Assembly: GCA_022836615.1 (NCBI GenBank)
Contig: MU405266.1
Span: 124,001-188,000 of the forward strand
Origin: Annulohypoxylon bovei var. microspora
Taxonomy: Eukaryota > Ascomycota > Sordariomycetes > Xylariales > Hypoxylaceae
Length of the DNA stretch: 64,000 bases
Direction: 5' to 3'
The translations under genes and the position numbers were made by a program. Below, piece by piece: positions 21,950-36,512 of this stretch (positions are counted from its first letter, which is position 1; the number at the start of each line of letters is the position of its first letter). Below the pieces are notes generated by a model. The model saw only the letters and a program-made list of their open reading frames with translations, was not told the DNA's origin and did not search any database.

Positions 21950-23161
21950 ATGGGTTTCACCGATCTTCTCACCGACGCTGGTTCAGCTGGTATGTTACTA
22001 TCTCCAAAACCACGTCCTGTCGCGGGGTCTTGAATATCGGGATCTATTGACCTGCGAGTCATCTAAGTTTTGACTATGGCTGACCAAAATCCAGTTCTTA
22101 ACGGCTGGTTGACGACCCGATCTTACGTTACTGGGTAAGTCATCTATATATACTCGTTCCTTGGACACAAGCGCTATTATCAAGTGCGACGGCTTGATAT
22201 AGCCATATTTCGCGCCGTCGTATACCAAAAAATGCCTTGCGAGCCCAATTACCCCTTTCCATGATGAGAAAATTGGTCCGTGTTTCTGAGCAGACTCAAG
22301 ACCTGCCAATGAGGACATATACAATGGCACTCTGTGCATCTCTGATTTTACCGACTACTTACCGGTTTCCTAATACCCAATGCCTACCGCATAATTGCCT
22401 GATATGTGCAAAGGATTCTTAACTGACTCATCCTAGTTACGCCCCTTCCCAAGCCGATGTTGCTGTCTTTAAGGCCATCAAGACTGCTCCCGAATCCGCC
22501 AAGTACCCCCACGCCGCGAGATGGTACAAGCACATCGCCTCTTTCGAGGATGAGTTCCCTACTTTGGCCGGCGATGCCTCCAAGCCCTACACCGTTTACG
22601 GCCCTGATGAGACTGCCGCCACCCTGAACCCTGCCAAGGCACCTGCCGCTGAGGAGGATGACGATGTCGACCTATTCGGTAGTGACGACGAGGAGGAAGA
22701 TGCCGAGGCCGTCCGTGTTCGTGAGGAGCGTCTAGCTGCTTACAAGGCGAAGAAAGATACCAAGCCTAAGACCATTGCTAAGTCTGTCGTCATACTAGAC
22801 GTCAAGCCCTGGGGTATGAATGCGCAAACCAGCTCAATGCCTTGGTTCTAGAGCTAATGAACATATCCTTAGATGACGAGACCGATATGGCTGCCCTGGA
22901 GGCCGCTGTTCGTGGAATTGACAAGGATGGTCTAGTCTGGGGTACCTCTAAGCTGGTGCCTGTTGGTTTCGGTATCAAGAAGCTCCAGATTAACCTTGTT
23001 ATCGAGGACGAAAAGGTCTCCCTTAGTGATCTAGAGGAGGAGATCCAAGCATTTGAGGACCATGTCCAGTCTACTGATATCGTAAGTTTCCATCCTGTCG
23101 ATCCCCCCCCCCCCCTTCAATGTGCTAATATAATAAATAGGCTACTATGCAGAAGTTGTAA
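21950..23161 (+). CDS. EFB1: Translation elongation factor 1-beta
   Basis: There are five exons (21950-21989, 22095-22134, 22437-22813, 22873-23081, 23141-23161) giving 228 aa. The protein begins [20 protein letters not shown] with a GST-C-like N-terminal region. It then has the acidic stretch [20 protein letters not shown] containing the [11 protein letters not shown] signature, and the guanine-exchange domain starting [17 protein letters not shown] and ending ATMQKL. By family it recharges eEF1A with GTP during elongation. The last coding exon is only seven codons including the stop. Two introns sit within the first 30 codons, the second about 300 nt long. A run of 13 C lies in the last intron. 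Confidence 0.95.
23103..23115 (+). repeat. Poly-C tract in EF-1beta intron 4
   Basis: Thirteen consecutive C residues lie between the donor (23082) and the acceptor (23140). Homopolymers of this length are prone to sequencing-length error, but this one is intronic and does not affect the coding frame. Confidence 0.8.
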
Positions 23162-23791
23162 ACTTCTCCTGCTGGGAAGTAGGGTCGCCGTGCCAACGCT
23201 CAATACATGATAACGACTTTATAGCCATGAAGAATGGCTGACGATTGTGATGAGGTTGGGCGGATAACATAGCATCGGGGAAATCTCTCGCAAGACGAAA
23301 TTCTATAGAAGCCATAGGGCTAATGAATAAGAAGCTAATAATAGAGGCATCCCCGAAGTAACATTTGGCTTATATCTTCACCGTGGCGGTCAAGTATGAC
23401 CGTGAGACTTGATCCGCTAGGCCCTGAAAATGAGAAACCGGGGATTTGAGAGGTTAATCTTACATATTACCTACGTCCCTATTAAGGGGACAAGGTCAAC
23501 CCAAATTTATCACATTGGCAATATTTACGGTCTACAATTTGCTGAAATCTTGCATCGATTTACTACTAGCAAATTTGGGAACGTCCGTTGTACATGAAAA
23601 ACTCATGCTCCTAGATCAACAGTCCTTTCCTACCCACTTGCCCCTGTTATATCCCGCGGGTATCTATACTCCCATGTTAACTGGATATTTGATTTTCTCG
23701 GGTGTCCTATTTTTCTCTATCCCAAGCCACGACTTTCCATCCTTTTTTTCTTAACTTACGCACGCAATTTTGTACTACGACATCCCCATTT
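23162..23791. other. Convergent spacer, EF-1beta / ATIC
   Basis: This is 630 bp between two stop codons. It contains AT-rich 3'-UTR-like sequence and no supported gene; short ORFs at its right end are antisense to the last ATIC exon. Confidence 0.6.
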
Positions 23792-25692
23792 TTAGTGGTG
23801 GAAGAGTCGAATATTTTGTTCTACGAAGACGATGCCGAGCTTCTCAGCCGTCTCATAAACAGCGCCGTCATTCTGACTGCCACCGGGGGCTGCGAGGTAC
23901 TTCGCGCCCGACCGGTGAGCACGGTAGATGTTATCGACGAAGGGAAACTATTCGTTCGAGGTTAGCAAGATATCTATGGGTGTGGTGGTGGTGAAAGTGG
24001 GGCTTACGAAAGCATCGCTAGAGACGGCAACTTCTCCTAGCTTGCTAAGCCAGTCGTTGCGCTCCTCCTCCGTGAAGGCGGCCGGTACTTCTTCAAATAC
24101 TGCCTCAAACGCCTCTCGCTCTGGACCGGCCTTTGGCAGTTCTCCGCTGACTAGTAGGTCAATAGCGTTGCTCTTGTCGGGTCGCTTGGTGCCCTTCTTC
24201 CACTTGATGCCTAGAACACGGGGGTGGAAGCGCAGCCACCAATTGTCGGCCTTGTCGCCCGCAAGACGGGTACAGTGGATGCGAGACTGTTGGCCTGCTC
24301 CCAGACCGATGATTTGCCCGTCCTTGGCATAGCACACCGAGTTGCTCTGTGTATATTTTAGGGCGATCGTAGCGACGGTCAAATCCCTGGCAGCTGACTC
24401 CGGGAGAACAAAGTCCTTCGGAGTGATAGTACGAGTAAAGGAAGCCGGTGAAATGACGACATCGTTACGATGCTGGGTGAGGGTCACACCGTACACAGTT
24501 CTAAACTCGGTAGGGTCGGGCTGATACTCGGGATCCATCTGGAGGACAAGGTACTTGCCCCCCTTCTTTTTCTTGAGGATCGCTAATGCGGCATCCTCGT
24601 ATCCGGGAGCGATAACCCCATCAGAGACCTCCTTAGAGATGATGCTAGCGGTAGGAACATCGACTACGTCGCTAAGAGCAATGATATCTCCGAAACTGCT
24701 CATTCGGTCGGCTCCTCGAGCTCGGGCATATGCCTGGGCAAGTCCTGAAGTCTCAATGCCTTGGATATCGTCAACGAAGTAGACCTTGCGTTCTTCGGCG
24801 CTCAGGGGAACTCCAATAGCAGCACCCGCAGGGGAGACGTGCTTGAAACTAGCAGCCGCAGGCTTTCCAAGTGTCGCCTTCAATTCCTTCACCAGAGGCC
24901 AGCTGTTCAAAGCATCAAGCAGGTTGATGTAGCCGGGGGCTCCGTTTAGAACCTTGAATGGCAAGTTACTAGATGACGCGTATGAAGCGGCAGGCTTCTG
25001 GTGGGGATTGGCACCATATCGAAGAGGTAAATACTGCTGGCCGTCACCAGCATATCGTGAACGGAAGAAACCAGAAATGTGAGCATCGTAATCGGCTGTG
25101 TGCTCGAAGGCCTTGAGCGCATATCTATTACGGCTCTCCTCCTTAATCTCACCACTCTCAAGTTCCTTTAAGAACTCAGCATAATCGTAAGGGTCGCTAA
25201 GGATCGTCACGCGAGCATGGTTCTTGGCAGCTGCTCGAATTAGAGTAACACCTCCTATGTCGATCTCCTCCACGGCTTCGGGGACAGTGACATTTGGCTT
25301 GGAGATTGTGTCCTTGAATGGATACAGGTTGCAAATGACATAGTCGACTTTGTCAATGCTTTGCTCAGCAAGGTCTTTCTCGTCGGCGGCCAGGTTACGT
25401 GCGAGGATACCGGCGTGGACAGCCGGATGAAGGGTCTTGACTCTGCCCGAAAGCATTTCCGGGGCTTTTGTGATAGCTGAGATGTCCCTTCTCCAGGTCA
25501 GCCTCAAAAGTGCATCAAAAGTGCAAGTCGTAGGCTATCTTACTCTACCGGGAACCCGGACTCGCGAATCATCCTAGCCGTACCCCCGGACGCTAAAATC
25601 CGCACATTCTGTTGCACGAGACCCTTGGCTAGATCCAACAAGCCAGTCTTGTCAAAGACGGAGAGGATGGCAATTCTCTGGGATTCCGACAT
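23792..25692 (-). CDS. ADE17: Bifunctional AICAR transformylase / IMP cyclohydrolase
   Basis: There are three exons (25544-25692, 24008-25487, 23792-23947) giving 594 aa, the family's usual length. Residues 1-200 are the MGS-like IMP cyclohydrolase domain ([57 protein letters not shown]). The rest is the AICAR transformylase, including [26 protein letters not shown] and the C-terminal [15 protein letters not shown] followed by [12 protein letters not shown]. The enzyme carries out the last two steps of de novo purine synthesis, AICAR to FAICAR to IMP. The long frame reads past the true last donor (TTC|GTAAGC) to a stop at 23948, and the real end lies in the downstream exon. It is divergent from PSF1. 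Confidence 0.95.
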
Positions 25693-26382
25693 CGCGACGT
25701 ATTCGACTGTTCTTTAGTGCGGTTCTATAAATGCGTCTATTTTGAATTCACGAATCGGGAGTAGGAACACGATGGGTTAACGATATAACGATATAACTTG
25801 AATTGGTTTGCTGGGGTGGTCAAGCTAAGATGTTAAAGACGAGGATGAAGATGTTATCAATGACCGCGGACAACTACTAGCTTCAAGCATCTATCATTTG
25901 TCTCGAGTAACAAAATAGAATTGACGTCGTTATGGCCGTGATAGAGCTTGAGAAAAATAAAATTTCGAAGCTCATAGCGGGGTTCTCCATTTCGAAATAG
26001 ACCCCACTAACCCCTCGGTCTCTACCGTAGACTGTAGTGTACCTACTTACTTCGAGGTAAGTATAAGTACAAAGTACTTTTGTATTACACTCAATGTTGC
26101 ACAGAAGCGCAAAAGACCCCACCATCTAGAACGACCCTTCTTCCTAAACTTGTTAGCCCCGCCTCTGTCATAGAAATTACGATAGAAACGCGACTTAGCT
26201 TCTATGCTTCTATGCTTCTATACGCGTCTTTCAGAGTTTCAATATTCAATGCGTCGAATATATACACCTTCCTTGCCTACTAGGTAGCCACTTTTTCTTG
26301 ATTATATTCAAATCAATTCCGAATACCTATTCGGAATCTCAGAGACTCAGAACCGACCTGTCGACACTCGTTCTAGTTCAAA
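25693..26382. promoter_or_regulatory. Divergent promoter, ATIC / PSF1
   Basis: This is a 690 bp spacer. It holds an ACGATATA tandem at 25779-25797, a TTCTATGC tandem at 26198-26220 and, immediately after, an ACGCGT box at 26222-26227. There is no ORF of interest. Confidence 0.5.
26222..26227 (+). promoter_or_regulatory. MluI cell-cycle box (ACGCGT) upstream of PSF1
   Basis: ACGCGT lies 161 bp before the PSF1 start codon. In yeasts this hexamer is the core site for the MBF factor that turns on DNA-replication genes at G1/S, and GINS subunits are plausible targets. Six-base matches also occur by chance; a second copy occurs inside the ATIC coding sequence. Confidence 0.35.
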
Positions 26383-27160
26383 ATGTATGGTGATTTGGGT
26401 AATAAGCTTGTAAGAATCCATATCGAATGTTGTTCGACATCCACGAGCTAGAACTAAATTGAATCAGGTCCAACACGCAAAAAGAACTCAGAACTTGACA
26501 CACCTACCACCATATCAAACCGAACTAGTCCGCGGCGTTACACGAGAAGTTCGCGATCTAGATAAAGATGTAGCTGACATGCTGGAACCGTTCCAAGGGT
26601 CATTTAACCCAGCCGAAGAGCCAGCTACGGCGTGTACCCTGCTTGTGAACCACTTATCCATGAGGAGGAATAAGCGTTGTCTACTTGCCTATCACCGAAC
26701 TCGAACGGACAGGTTGGAAGAACTTGTCTGGAAAGGCTACGACGTAGTCGATCTTGCCGGGCAGCAGGTTAAGGACGGCCCGGGCGGAATCGCCAGCACG
26801 TCGGGTATGGGAGCTAGTAATGGTGGAACAAGCAGTTTAAGTCCTCAGGAGGAGGATTACGTGCGGCAATATAGCGATCTGCTGGCTGCATACAAAGGCC
26901 AATGGACAGATATTGACCTCACCGGCAGTCTCGAACCCCCTCGTGACCTATTCATTGATGTGCGGGTGTTGAAAGACGCCGGGGAAATTCAGACTGAATA
27001 TGGGTAAGATTGCTCCCCCAAAAATAAAGGTGACAATAGGAATATCTTACTCATGCGTCATTGTAGCGCCATCACACTCACCAGAAACAGTCAATTTTAT
27101 GTTAGGCAGGGCGACGTTGAACGACTCATCGCCCAGGGTTATCTCCAAAAGCTCAGTTGA
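26383..27160 (+). CDS. PSF1: GINS complex subunit Psf1
   Basis: There are three exons (26383-26409, 26468-27003, 27067-27160) giving 218 aa. It starts MYGDLGNKLVQHAKRTQNL, with the first intron after nine codons. It continues with the GINS helical core (TELVRGVTREVRDLDKDVAD, ACTLLVNHLSMRRNKRCLLA) and ends with the small beta-domain DLFIDVRVLKDAGEIQTEYG and GDVERLIAQGYLQKLS. Psf1 is part of the CMG helicase (Cdc45-MCM-GINS) at replication forks, in the nucleus. Length is near the family norm of about 200-220 aa. A low-complexity glycine/serine insert (GGIASTSGMGASNGGTSS) sits near residues 115-135. Confidence 0.93.
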
Positions 27161-29653
27161 GGGGGGATGCCAGTAGCCGTGTCTGTCTATATTTAAAAAC
27201 GCGTTCCTACATGCCTAGGTAGGTGGTGGAGACCGGCCATATCTAGCCATCTAATGAACCGGAGGAGGACGGATTTGTCCTGTATTACTGGTCTTCCGGT
27301 CCGGCCACTCCTATATGTGGTTAGACCGAGGCACAGAGCCATCGCGGCGGCATGAAGTCGTTCCCCGGAAGCTTATTTGCATGTTGGTCGCCTAGCAACA
27401 TATATGCAAAAATGACCTTATCCTAGTTGTGTCGTGACAAACTCGATTTACAAATTCTGACAAAATTCAACCGCAAAACAGAGGCGCAGATGACGATCGA
27501 ATGCGGGCAGAACGACGGAGTGCGTGACCTTTCGTCAGAGGACCCAATCATTGAGGAGATTGCGCCAAACTCCCCAAGCTTCTGCCACATACACAGAATG
27601 GCGTCAAAATAAATGAAGCATGTGCGGGCATGTGCTAATCTTACTATATTGCACTGTGGTCTGAATTATCCCTTGGAGTACCTATCTAAGTAACTTACAC
27701 GTATTTTGAATAGCGGTCAAGGCTAATTAGGTAATAATGGGATAGATCAGCACACAGTCCAATACAGTAGCATTAGCACATGCTCCGTTTATTTTGACGC
27801 CATTCTGATACATAGCTTTACTCGGATAGTCGGTATGCAAAATATGTGGTTATATGTCCGGGGGAACTCAATGCACATCAAAGAGGGGGTTTTTACGTGG
27901 CCCGGAGTGGAATGATTTGACTTGGGCTTCCACCCGGTACGAACAAATAACCCGATACAAACAATTACCTACTCGTAGTCGCACAGCAATGGACGCAAGG
28001 ACGCAACGGACATTATGGTGATAGGTTACATACCACATACGTGAATGCACTTCTCAATTGGCGTATCCCAGCTCTCAATACAGGGCGCCAGGGCAACTGA
28101 ACCAAACGGAATACAGCACTGGGCGCGTTGCCCATCGGTTGGAGGTCGATATTTGCGGGGGCGAATAGGAGCATTCGATGTGGGGAAGAGTTGGAGGCTC
28201 CTGGGAATACTCAACTTCACACCTGACAACAAAAAGTTTCATGGGTATGCGTCTCTGGGCAGGCTGGCAGGCTGGCAGGCTGGTAGGCCGGTTGTCTGGT
28301 TGTGTACATACATGTATTAACCGCGCTGCGTGTGCGAGGCCCGTCCCGTCCGAACAGGTGCCACGATGAGAATTGACGAATACCAGAGCTTTATTGTACG
28401 TAATCGACCACACGGCGAGGAACCGACGTTCAACTATCCTGCTGTGACCGTGGAAGAGCCGAGAGGAGTCGACTCCGGAGAGAAACGTCAATGCATGTCT
28501 ATCACGCAAGGGTGCTGCCTCGAAACGCAATGAAGAATATTTCTTTGCACATCATACTTTCATGCCCAGACTATCTGGATTGAATCCTCATACTCTGTTC
28601 GGGATGAATACCTACACAGTACCTAGCTATTGGTAGTAGTTGATATTCAGGGGTTATAAGGTTCTTACACCCATTGAAATTTTGTGGAACTTGAGCTGGG
28701 AGTAAAAAATAAAAAATTAATTTACTAACCCACACTGCCCACACTGTTAGATGCAATGCCATAAAATTGTCCAACATTGTACATACATCCCCAGGTCGCT
28801 ACACTACCTAATGATGAATAGATGGTACCCGTAGTTGGAATGCGTGGCTTGGGACTTGATGCATCATGCAGCCTAGAAATTTCAGGATCCTTAGAACTTA
28901 TAGGTGAGGGGTCTTACAGAATGATATTCGAAAACCAAGCCCCCTCTTATTAACAATATTACGGTAGATGGTAGTCTACCTACTTATGTAAAATGTCGTA
29001 TACATATAACTATTCGTGACACCAAAATATTATACAACGGTTCAGCCTTATCCAATTAGATTACTAACAAGAATCGTCAAAGTATTTCGTACCGACGGTC
29101 AGGTCCAAAGTTTACCTCGCCACCAATGAAATTTCAGCGCCTTTCTAGAATCGGAGATGCCCCTCCAGATCCCTGTCAATTGAGTGCAGACCACATGCTA
29201 AAAGTCTTATGCCAGATTCAGACGCACTACGTAACTTAACTCCTTGCTAAATACTCTTTAGAGCTAGCGTCGTGAACCGGATAACGTTAAATTCCTTGGA
29301 AGCTATATCTCGTGAGGTCTAGATTTACCTAGGTAGATCCTCTCGTTATCAACGAACAATCTTTGCTACCGTGCCTACTATTCTGAAGAATTCAATTTTT
29401 CTCTCTCCTCCAACTCAATCCTACAGTACATACATACAATATACTCCTGGCCTATGCAAGCCATATAGTGCTTTTCGGCTTCCTTGTTACAGTCTACATA
29501 TATTGGCTGTTGTATGACAATCGTAGTATGGTCAATCTTATAGACATACGATTAACACCTTGCTGGCTACTTTAATCCCGCGCACCATAACCACCTGGCA
29601 GCTCTCGATGTATATGTACAGCGTAGGAAGCTAACAGACGCTCGGCCATAGAT
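27161..29653. other. 2.5 kb intergenic region without a supported gene
   Basis: This tandem spacer lies between PSF1 and the SulP-like gene. The longest ORF (28075-28530, minus, 151 codons) overlaps plus-strand ORFs, has no domain and spans a minisatellite, so I do not call it. The region contains CCTAGGTAGG-type motifs near 27213 and 29328, and an octamer repeat at 28258-28289. The right half is probably promoter and leader of the transporter gene. Confidence 0.5.
28258..28289. repeat. Four-copy octamer minisatellite (GGCAGGCT)
   Basis: Three perfect GGCAGGCT units (28258-28281) and one variant, GGTAGGCC, stand in tandem. There is no coding support around them. Confidence 0.75.
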
Positions 29654-32600
29654 ATGGCAGCTTCATCTTTTGGATTTTCCTCTTGGAGGGGACGGTCTTC
29701 TTCCGTCACTTCTCAGTCAGATATGACAGACGTTCCTGGACAACCACTCAATCCGAACCAGACCTCGCAGTTAACCATAAACGACCATCGATCGCTCTCA
29801 TCCTCACTAAACTCTTACAATTATAGAGAGCCTACGAGGTCTTTCGTTCCCGGCTCGGTTAGAGACCATCTATGTAAGGTCTACCTTGCACCATTATATT
29901 GTTTGATGTTGTTTGCGACTAACTCGCTCTATAGCGCCAGTGGATAGTGCCGGTTTTGCCAGAAGTGTTCGTGAGGACACGGCCGAACTCGCTTCCTATG
30001 TTTTATCGGACAAAAAGGATAGGCTGAGCACGTCATTCCTTCATCGAATATCGTCTACTTCGTCCCACCTAAGCCTCGACCAGCCAGCCTTCCAGCATGA
30101 ATCCCCAGATTTGCAAATGCCGGACGAAGGCACTATAGACGAAGTCCCCGAACCCCCTTCACCGGCATTCAGGACAGAGAACGATCCCGAATCGGGACCA
30201 TCAGCGCTTACAACCATGCTTAGACGCTCTCCGCCTCAATCTCCACGCGAACCGGATGCTGGAATTAATGTAACTCCCTATGATGAACAACAGTTGTCAG
30301 CATCAATTCTATCCCAATCTAATTCTAGCAATGGGCTGTCAGAACGTACTCCCCTGCTCGGGGCATTGCCACGTAGGCCCGATTCTCCGGATACTGTTAC
30401 GGAGATCGACGACATCGAAAGCCAAAAACCAAAGATAGGACCCTGGGGTTCGTCATCAAGGATATTTGGAGATGGCATTCAAGGCAGGATTCGTTCCCTC
30501 GGAAGCATCGCCAACCCAAAAACCTGGAACAAGAAAGTGATATTTCAGAGTGTCGTGATGGATCCGATACATTGTTTGCCAGCCGTGGTTGTTGGGCTTC
30601 TACTAAATATATTAGATGCCTTGTCTTATGGTGTGTAATCATTGAAAGCTTACCCAGCCTTTTACCAGATCTAACCATACCTCTAGGAATGATTCTATTC
30701 CCATTAGGCAATCCGATCTTCTCAAGCCTCGGGCCGGCAGGAATATCTATATTCTATGTTAGCACAATTGTTTCACAGTTGACCTTCTCGTCCGGTAGTT
30801 TGTTCCGTGGCGGCATTGGATCCGAATTGGTAAAGTTTATATCTTAGTATTCACGGATCCCTACTAACCTATCCAGATCGAAGTTGTCCCCTTCTTTCAT
30901 AATATGGCGACTACTATCACAGCGACAGTTGGCGAGGATAAGCCTGACGCGGTTATCGCTACAACGATAACTTCCTTCGCTGTTAGCTCCATGCTGACTG
31001 GCGTTGTTTTCTATCTCATGGGAAAATTCAGATTAGGCTACGTTGTTGGTTTCATCCCTCGTCATATTCTAATTGGATGTATTGGCGGCGTCGGTTGGTT
31101 CCTCATCGCGACGGGTTTCGAAGTATCGGCACGCCTAGAGGAATTCAATTACGACCTCGACACTGGCCGAAGACTGATCCAATCGGACACACTACCCCTT
31201 TGGCTTATCCCCCTTGCTCTAGCTATCATCCTCTTCGGCCTCCAGAGGAAGATCACTTCAAAGTATTTCTTACCTATCTACATTCTATGTGTTCCGATAT
31301 TCTTCTACTTCTTTGTATTTTCGATAGACAGTCTAGATCCGGAGAATCTAAGACAGGCCGGATGGATCTTCCAAGCACCCGAAGCCGGAGAGCCGTGGTG
31401 GTATTTCTGGACACTCTATAGTAAGTTTCTATGTCTGCTTAAACCGAGTTTGTCATTAACCAGCATCGATAGAGTTCAACTTAGTCCACTGGGGAGCAGT
31501 TCTTGAGACTTCAGGAGCAATGTTTGCTTTGACTTTCTTCAGCGTGCTCCACGTCCCCATCAATGTTCCTGCTTTAGCACAGATTTCTGGAGAAGATCAT
31601 CTTGACTTAGATCATGAGCTAAAATTGCATGGCTACTCAAATTTTATATCTGGGTGTGTGGGTAGTATCCAGAACTATCTAGTTTTTGCGAATACGTTGT
31701 TCTTCATGAGGTCGGGCGGCGACAGTCGTCTAGCAGGTTACATGTTGGCGGCGTTTACATTCGGCGTTATGACGATTGGACCCGTGATTATTGGCTATAT
31801 CCCCGTTATGGTTGTCGGCACTCTGATTTTTGTCCTCGGGTTTGAACTATTAATGGACGCTCTTATATCACCAAGACGAAAACTTAAGTTAATGGAGTAT
31901 TTGACGGTAAGCTTCCCTACTATATTCTTATATCTGTATGACTGAGACTGACGCGTGTTCGTCATAGATCGTGGTGATAGTTCTTACTATGGGTATCTAT
32001 GACTTCGTTGTTGGTATCTTCGTTGGTATAATACTTGCATTTGTTTCTGCCATTCTTCACGCATCTCAAGTCTCGGCTATTCGAGCAACATATACCGGAG
32101 ACCAGGTCGGCTCAATGGTCAGACGGAACCCATCGCAGCATCATTACCTCCAAGAAGTTGGTAGTCAGACATATGTCATCAAATTATCCGGCTTCCTCTT
32201 CTTTGGTACTATTGTCGGTGTTGAAGAGAAGATTCGGAGTTTAATATCCGATGGCGTCTACTCGGAGAATCCGATCAAATTTGTGATCGTCGACTTGTGG
32301 CATGTCACGGGTATTGACTACTCAGCTGCTGAAGGATTCAAGACTATCAATCGACTCCTTTATGGGAAAGGAGTCCACCTTCTCATTAGCGGAAAAGACG
32401 CGGAAAGCAGACTTGGCCGAGATCTGAGGGCCGTTGGGCTGGGAGCTGATGGACCGGAAGTTAAGTTTATGCCCGATTTAAATTCAGCCCTGGAAAGTTG
32501 CGAGAACGAACAGCTTAAGACTTTCTATGCTCGCCAGGAAGCCTTAAGAATATCCCGACCGGTACCGTCAAGTAACCTTGACGTACCTAACAAAGGTCAA

Positions 32601-33161
32601 TTTAGCCAGTCGTTAGAAATCTTGTCTCAATCTCCGAGAAGAGATCATCTCGATCGGGCAGCAAAAAATGTGCTGGACCAACAAGAAAGACGATCGACGA
32701 GATGGCAAAACATTAGCGAGCCTCTACGACTTATGCTTCAAGTATTTTATGACTTGAGCGTTAAGAACGAGGATTTCTGGTTCCGAGCAAAACCATACTT
32801 CTTCCGCAAGGAATACTCTGCCGGTACTATAATATACCAACGCGGCGACGCCGCCAAGGGCTTCTACCTCCTAGAAAAGGGCGAGCTTCGGGCTGACTAC
32901 GAGACGCCTCAAGGTCGCCTATCCGAGCCTATCGTTCAGGGTACGACGTGCGGCGAGCTCCCGTTCTTCTCCGAGACAAATCGGACTGCGACGGTGGTTG
33001 CCGTCAAAGATTGCATTGCTTGGGTTATGGACACGGAAAAATGGGAGAAGCTACAGAGCGAAGAGAGCGAGGTCGCGCAGGAGCTATTGAGAATTTCGCT
33101 CAAGCTCACCAGTGAACGGATGGATGCTATGACGAAGTATATCTCTGCGGTTGGGAATTAG
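29654..33161 (+). CDS. SulP/SLC26-type membrane protein with STAS and cyclic-nucleotide-binding domains (Vsb1-like)
   Basis: There are six exons (29654-29873, 29935-30630, 30687-30829, 30877-31420, 31473-31906, 31968-33161) giving 1076 aa. Residues 1-280 are a serine-rich cytosolic tail containing LSERTPLLGALPRRP, a dileucine/acidic-type sorting region. Residues about 290-715 are the multi-span SulP core (for example SYGMILFPLGNPIFSSLGPA). A STAS domain follows (KFVIVDLWHVTGIDYSAAEG), then a C-terminal cNMP-binding fold where GEL (Glu1009) and RTATV (Arg1018) keep the residues that normally hold the cyclic phosphate. The layout resembles yeast YGR125W/Vsb1, linked to vacuolar storage of basic amino acids. 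Vacuolar location and substrate are inferred; sulfate transport is not shown. Confidence 0.85.
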
Positions 33162-33775
33162 AGGGTTAATGGACTAATGGGGTAGCTACCTAGAGTAGAG
33201 AAAATGTATTCGCGCGTGGATATTCATGGATTTTTATCAGCCGTTAAGAGCCTTTTCTCATATCTGGACTATTGCTATTTCTAAGACTGTAGGATTGAGG
33301 TGCTTCGGCTAGGTGTAACACCCCTTTTCTACTTCTATGGATAGGCCTCATGCATGTTTAACTACCTAGGTAGATATATAACGATTAACTAAATGATGAT
33401 TCATTGTATCTAATATAATTACCTATCTCCTCTAAGTTCTCTCGTAGCGTGTAATGAATGCAATTACCATGCCCACGGTGTCTGGGCCGACTGACAGTTC
33501 CATAAACACTCACATTCGTTCTTGAATATGGCACGGCAGAGTTCCATTTTAAGCCTACATAAATCATTTGGGGAGGAAGCGTGATGTTCTTGAACCAGGG
33601 AAGTTGCAGGTAACGTGTCAATGTCTTCTCATTATTGTACAAATGTACAAGATGTTCTACTCCGTGAACGTCTGCCCATACTTTTAAAGTCCGCCGTCTC
33701 GATACCAATCCATGATACGCCAGACTACCCAGAATCAAGAAAGGTAATTGAACTATTTCGCGTCCTAGCCCAACT
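33162..33775. other. Convergent spacer, SulP gene / p24 gene
   Basis: This is 614 bp between stop codons. It contains a CTACCTAGGTAG palindrome at 33362-33373 and AT-rich 3' sequence. ORFs seen here lack domain support, and those at its right end are antisense to the last p24 exon. Confidence 0.55.
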
Positions 33776-34516
33776 TTATACTACCCGCTTGACCTCGAAG
33801 AATCTTCGTAGCCACCATACCTGGAATAGGGACTCGCCTACCACGACGCCAATAACAAATAGGTTCCACCACTTGACTCGGCTATTTGTGCTCTCGGCGG
33901 TGTTGCGGTGGGTACGTTCTCGGACGACGATGTAGGACTGTTCGTCTCGAACCTGCTCGACCAGTTCGGAGAGTTGTTTGACTACGGGTAGAGGTTAGTG
34001 ATTTATTCGTCCCGGCTTCATCTTAAGTGATAGCAAATTTACACATACTCTCTTTTTCCAACGGGTCCTGGGGAGCGTCGTCTTCGGATACGTAGACTAT
34101 ACCGTGAACGTTGAACGATACCTCCTTGCTGTTGGAACCCCAGTGCTCGTTGCCGAAGCAGTATAGAAATTTGCCATCATGCTTAGCGGTGAAAGAGTGG
34201 TCGCCGTTCGAAACGTCCTTTTGGAAGGTCTCGTATTGGCCCATCGGGTTTGTGATCTGTAGTCGCAAGATACGTAAGTCACTGGATTCGCATTCCACTT
34301 TACAGGGCTAGCTTGTCATACCCAGAAGTCAATGTCGAGGTTTCCAGCGCCGCCGAATTCCCTATCTCCAGTCTGGAACGTGACTGTCATGACATCGTCC
34401 TTGTGTAGCTCCTCGTGGAAACATTCGCGACCATGAGCGGGAAGCTGGATATTATGGCCGAGCGCAGCTTGCAGAAAGCCGGCCGCCAATAATAGAGTCG
34501 CAGTTGAGAACAACAT
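33776..34516 (-). CDS. p24 family cargo receptor (emp24/GOLD domain)
   Basis: There are three exons (34322-34516, 34049-34256, 33776-33981) giving 202 aa. A signal peptide (residues 1-20, LLLAAGFLQAALG) leads into a GOLD beta-sandwich: AHGRECFHEELHKDDVMTVT and HDGKFLYCFGNEHW, with the two conserved cysteines. A coiled-coil neck follows (EIKQLSELVEQVRDEQSYIV), then one membrane span (LFVIGVVVGESLFQVWWL) and a short cytosolic tail RRFFEVKRVV. The FF pair and the basic residues in the tail are the known COPII/COPI sorting features of this family. The protein cycles between ER and Golgi. Which p24 subfamily it belongs to I cannot say reliably. It faces ARF1 head-to-head. Confidence 0.92.

Positions 34517-36512
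<1,996 letters not shown>

Noticed and set aside
23948..24007. In-frame C-terminus of ATIC reading VSPTFTTTT to a stop
   Set aside because: It is intron read-through; the conserved ATIC C-terminus lies in the next exon (23792-23947).
28075..28530. 151-codon minus-strand ORF
   Set aside because: It spans a GGCAGGCT minisatellite, overlaps plus-strand ORFs, and has no domain or splice-joined extension.
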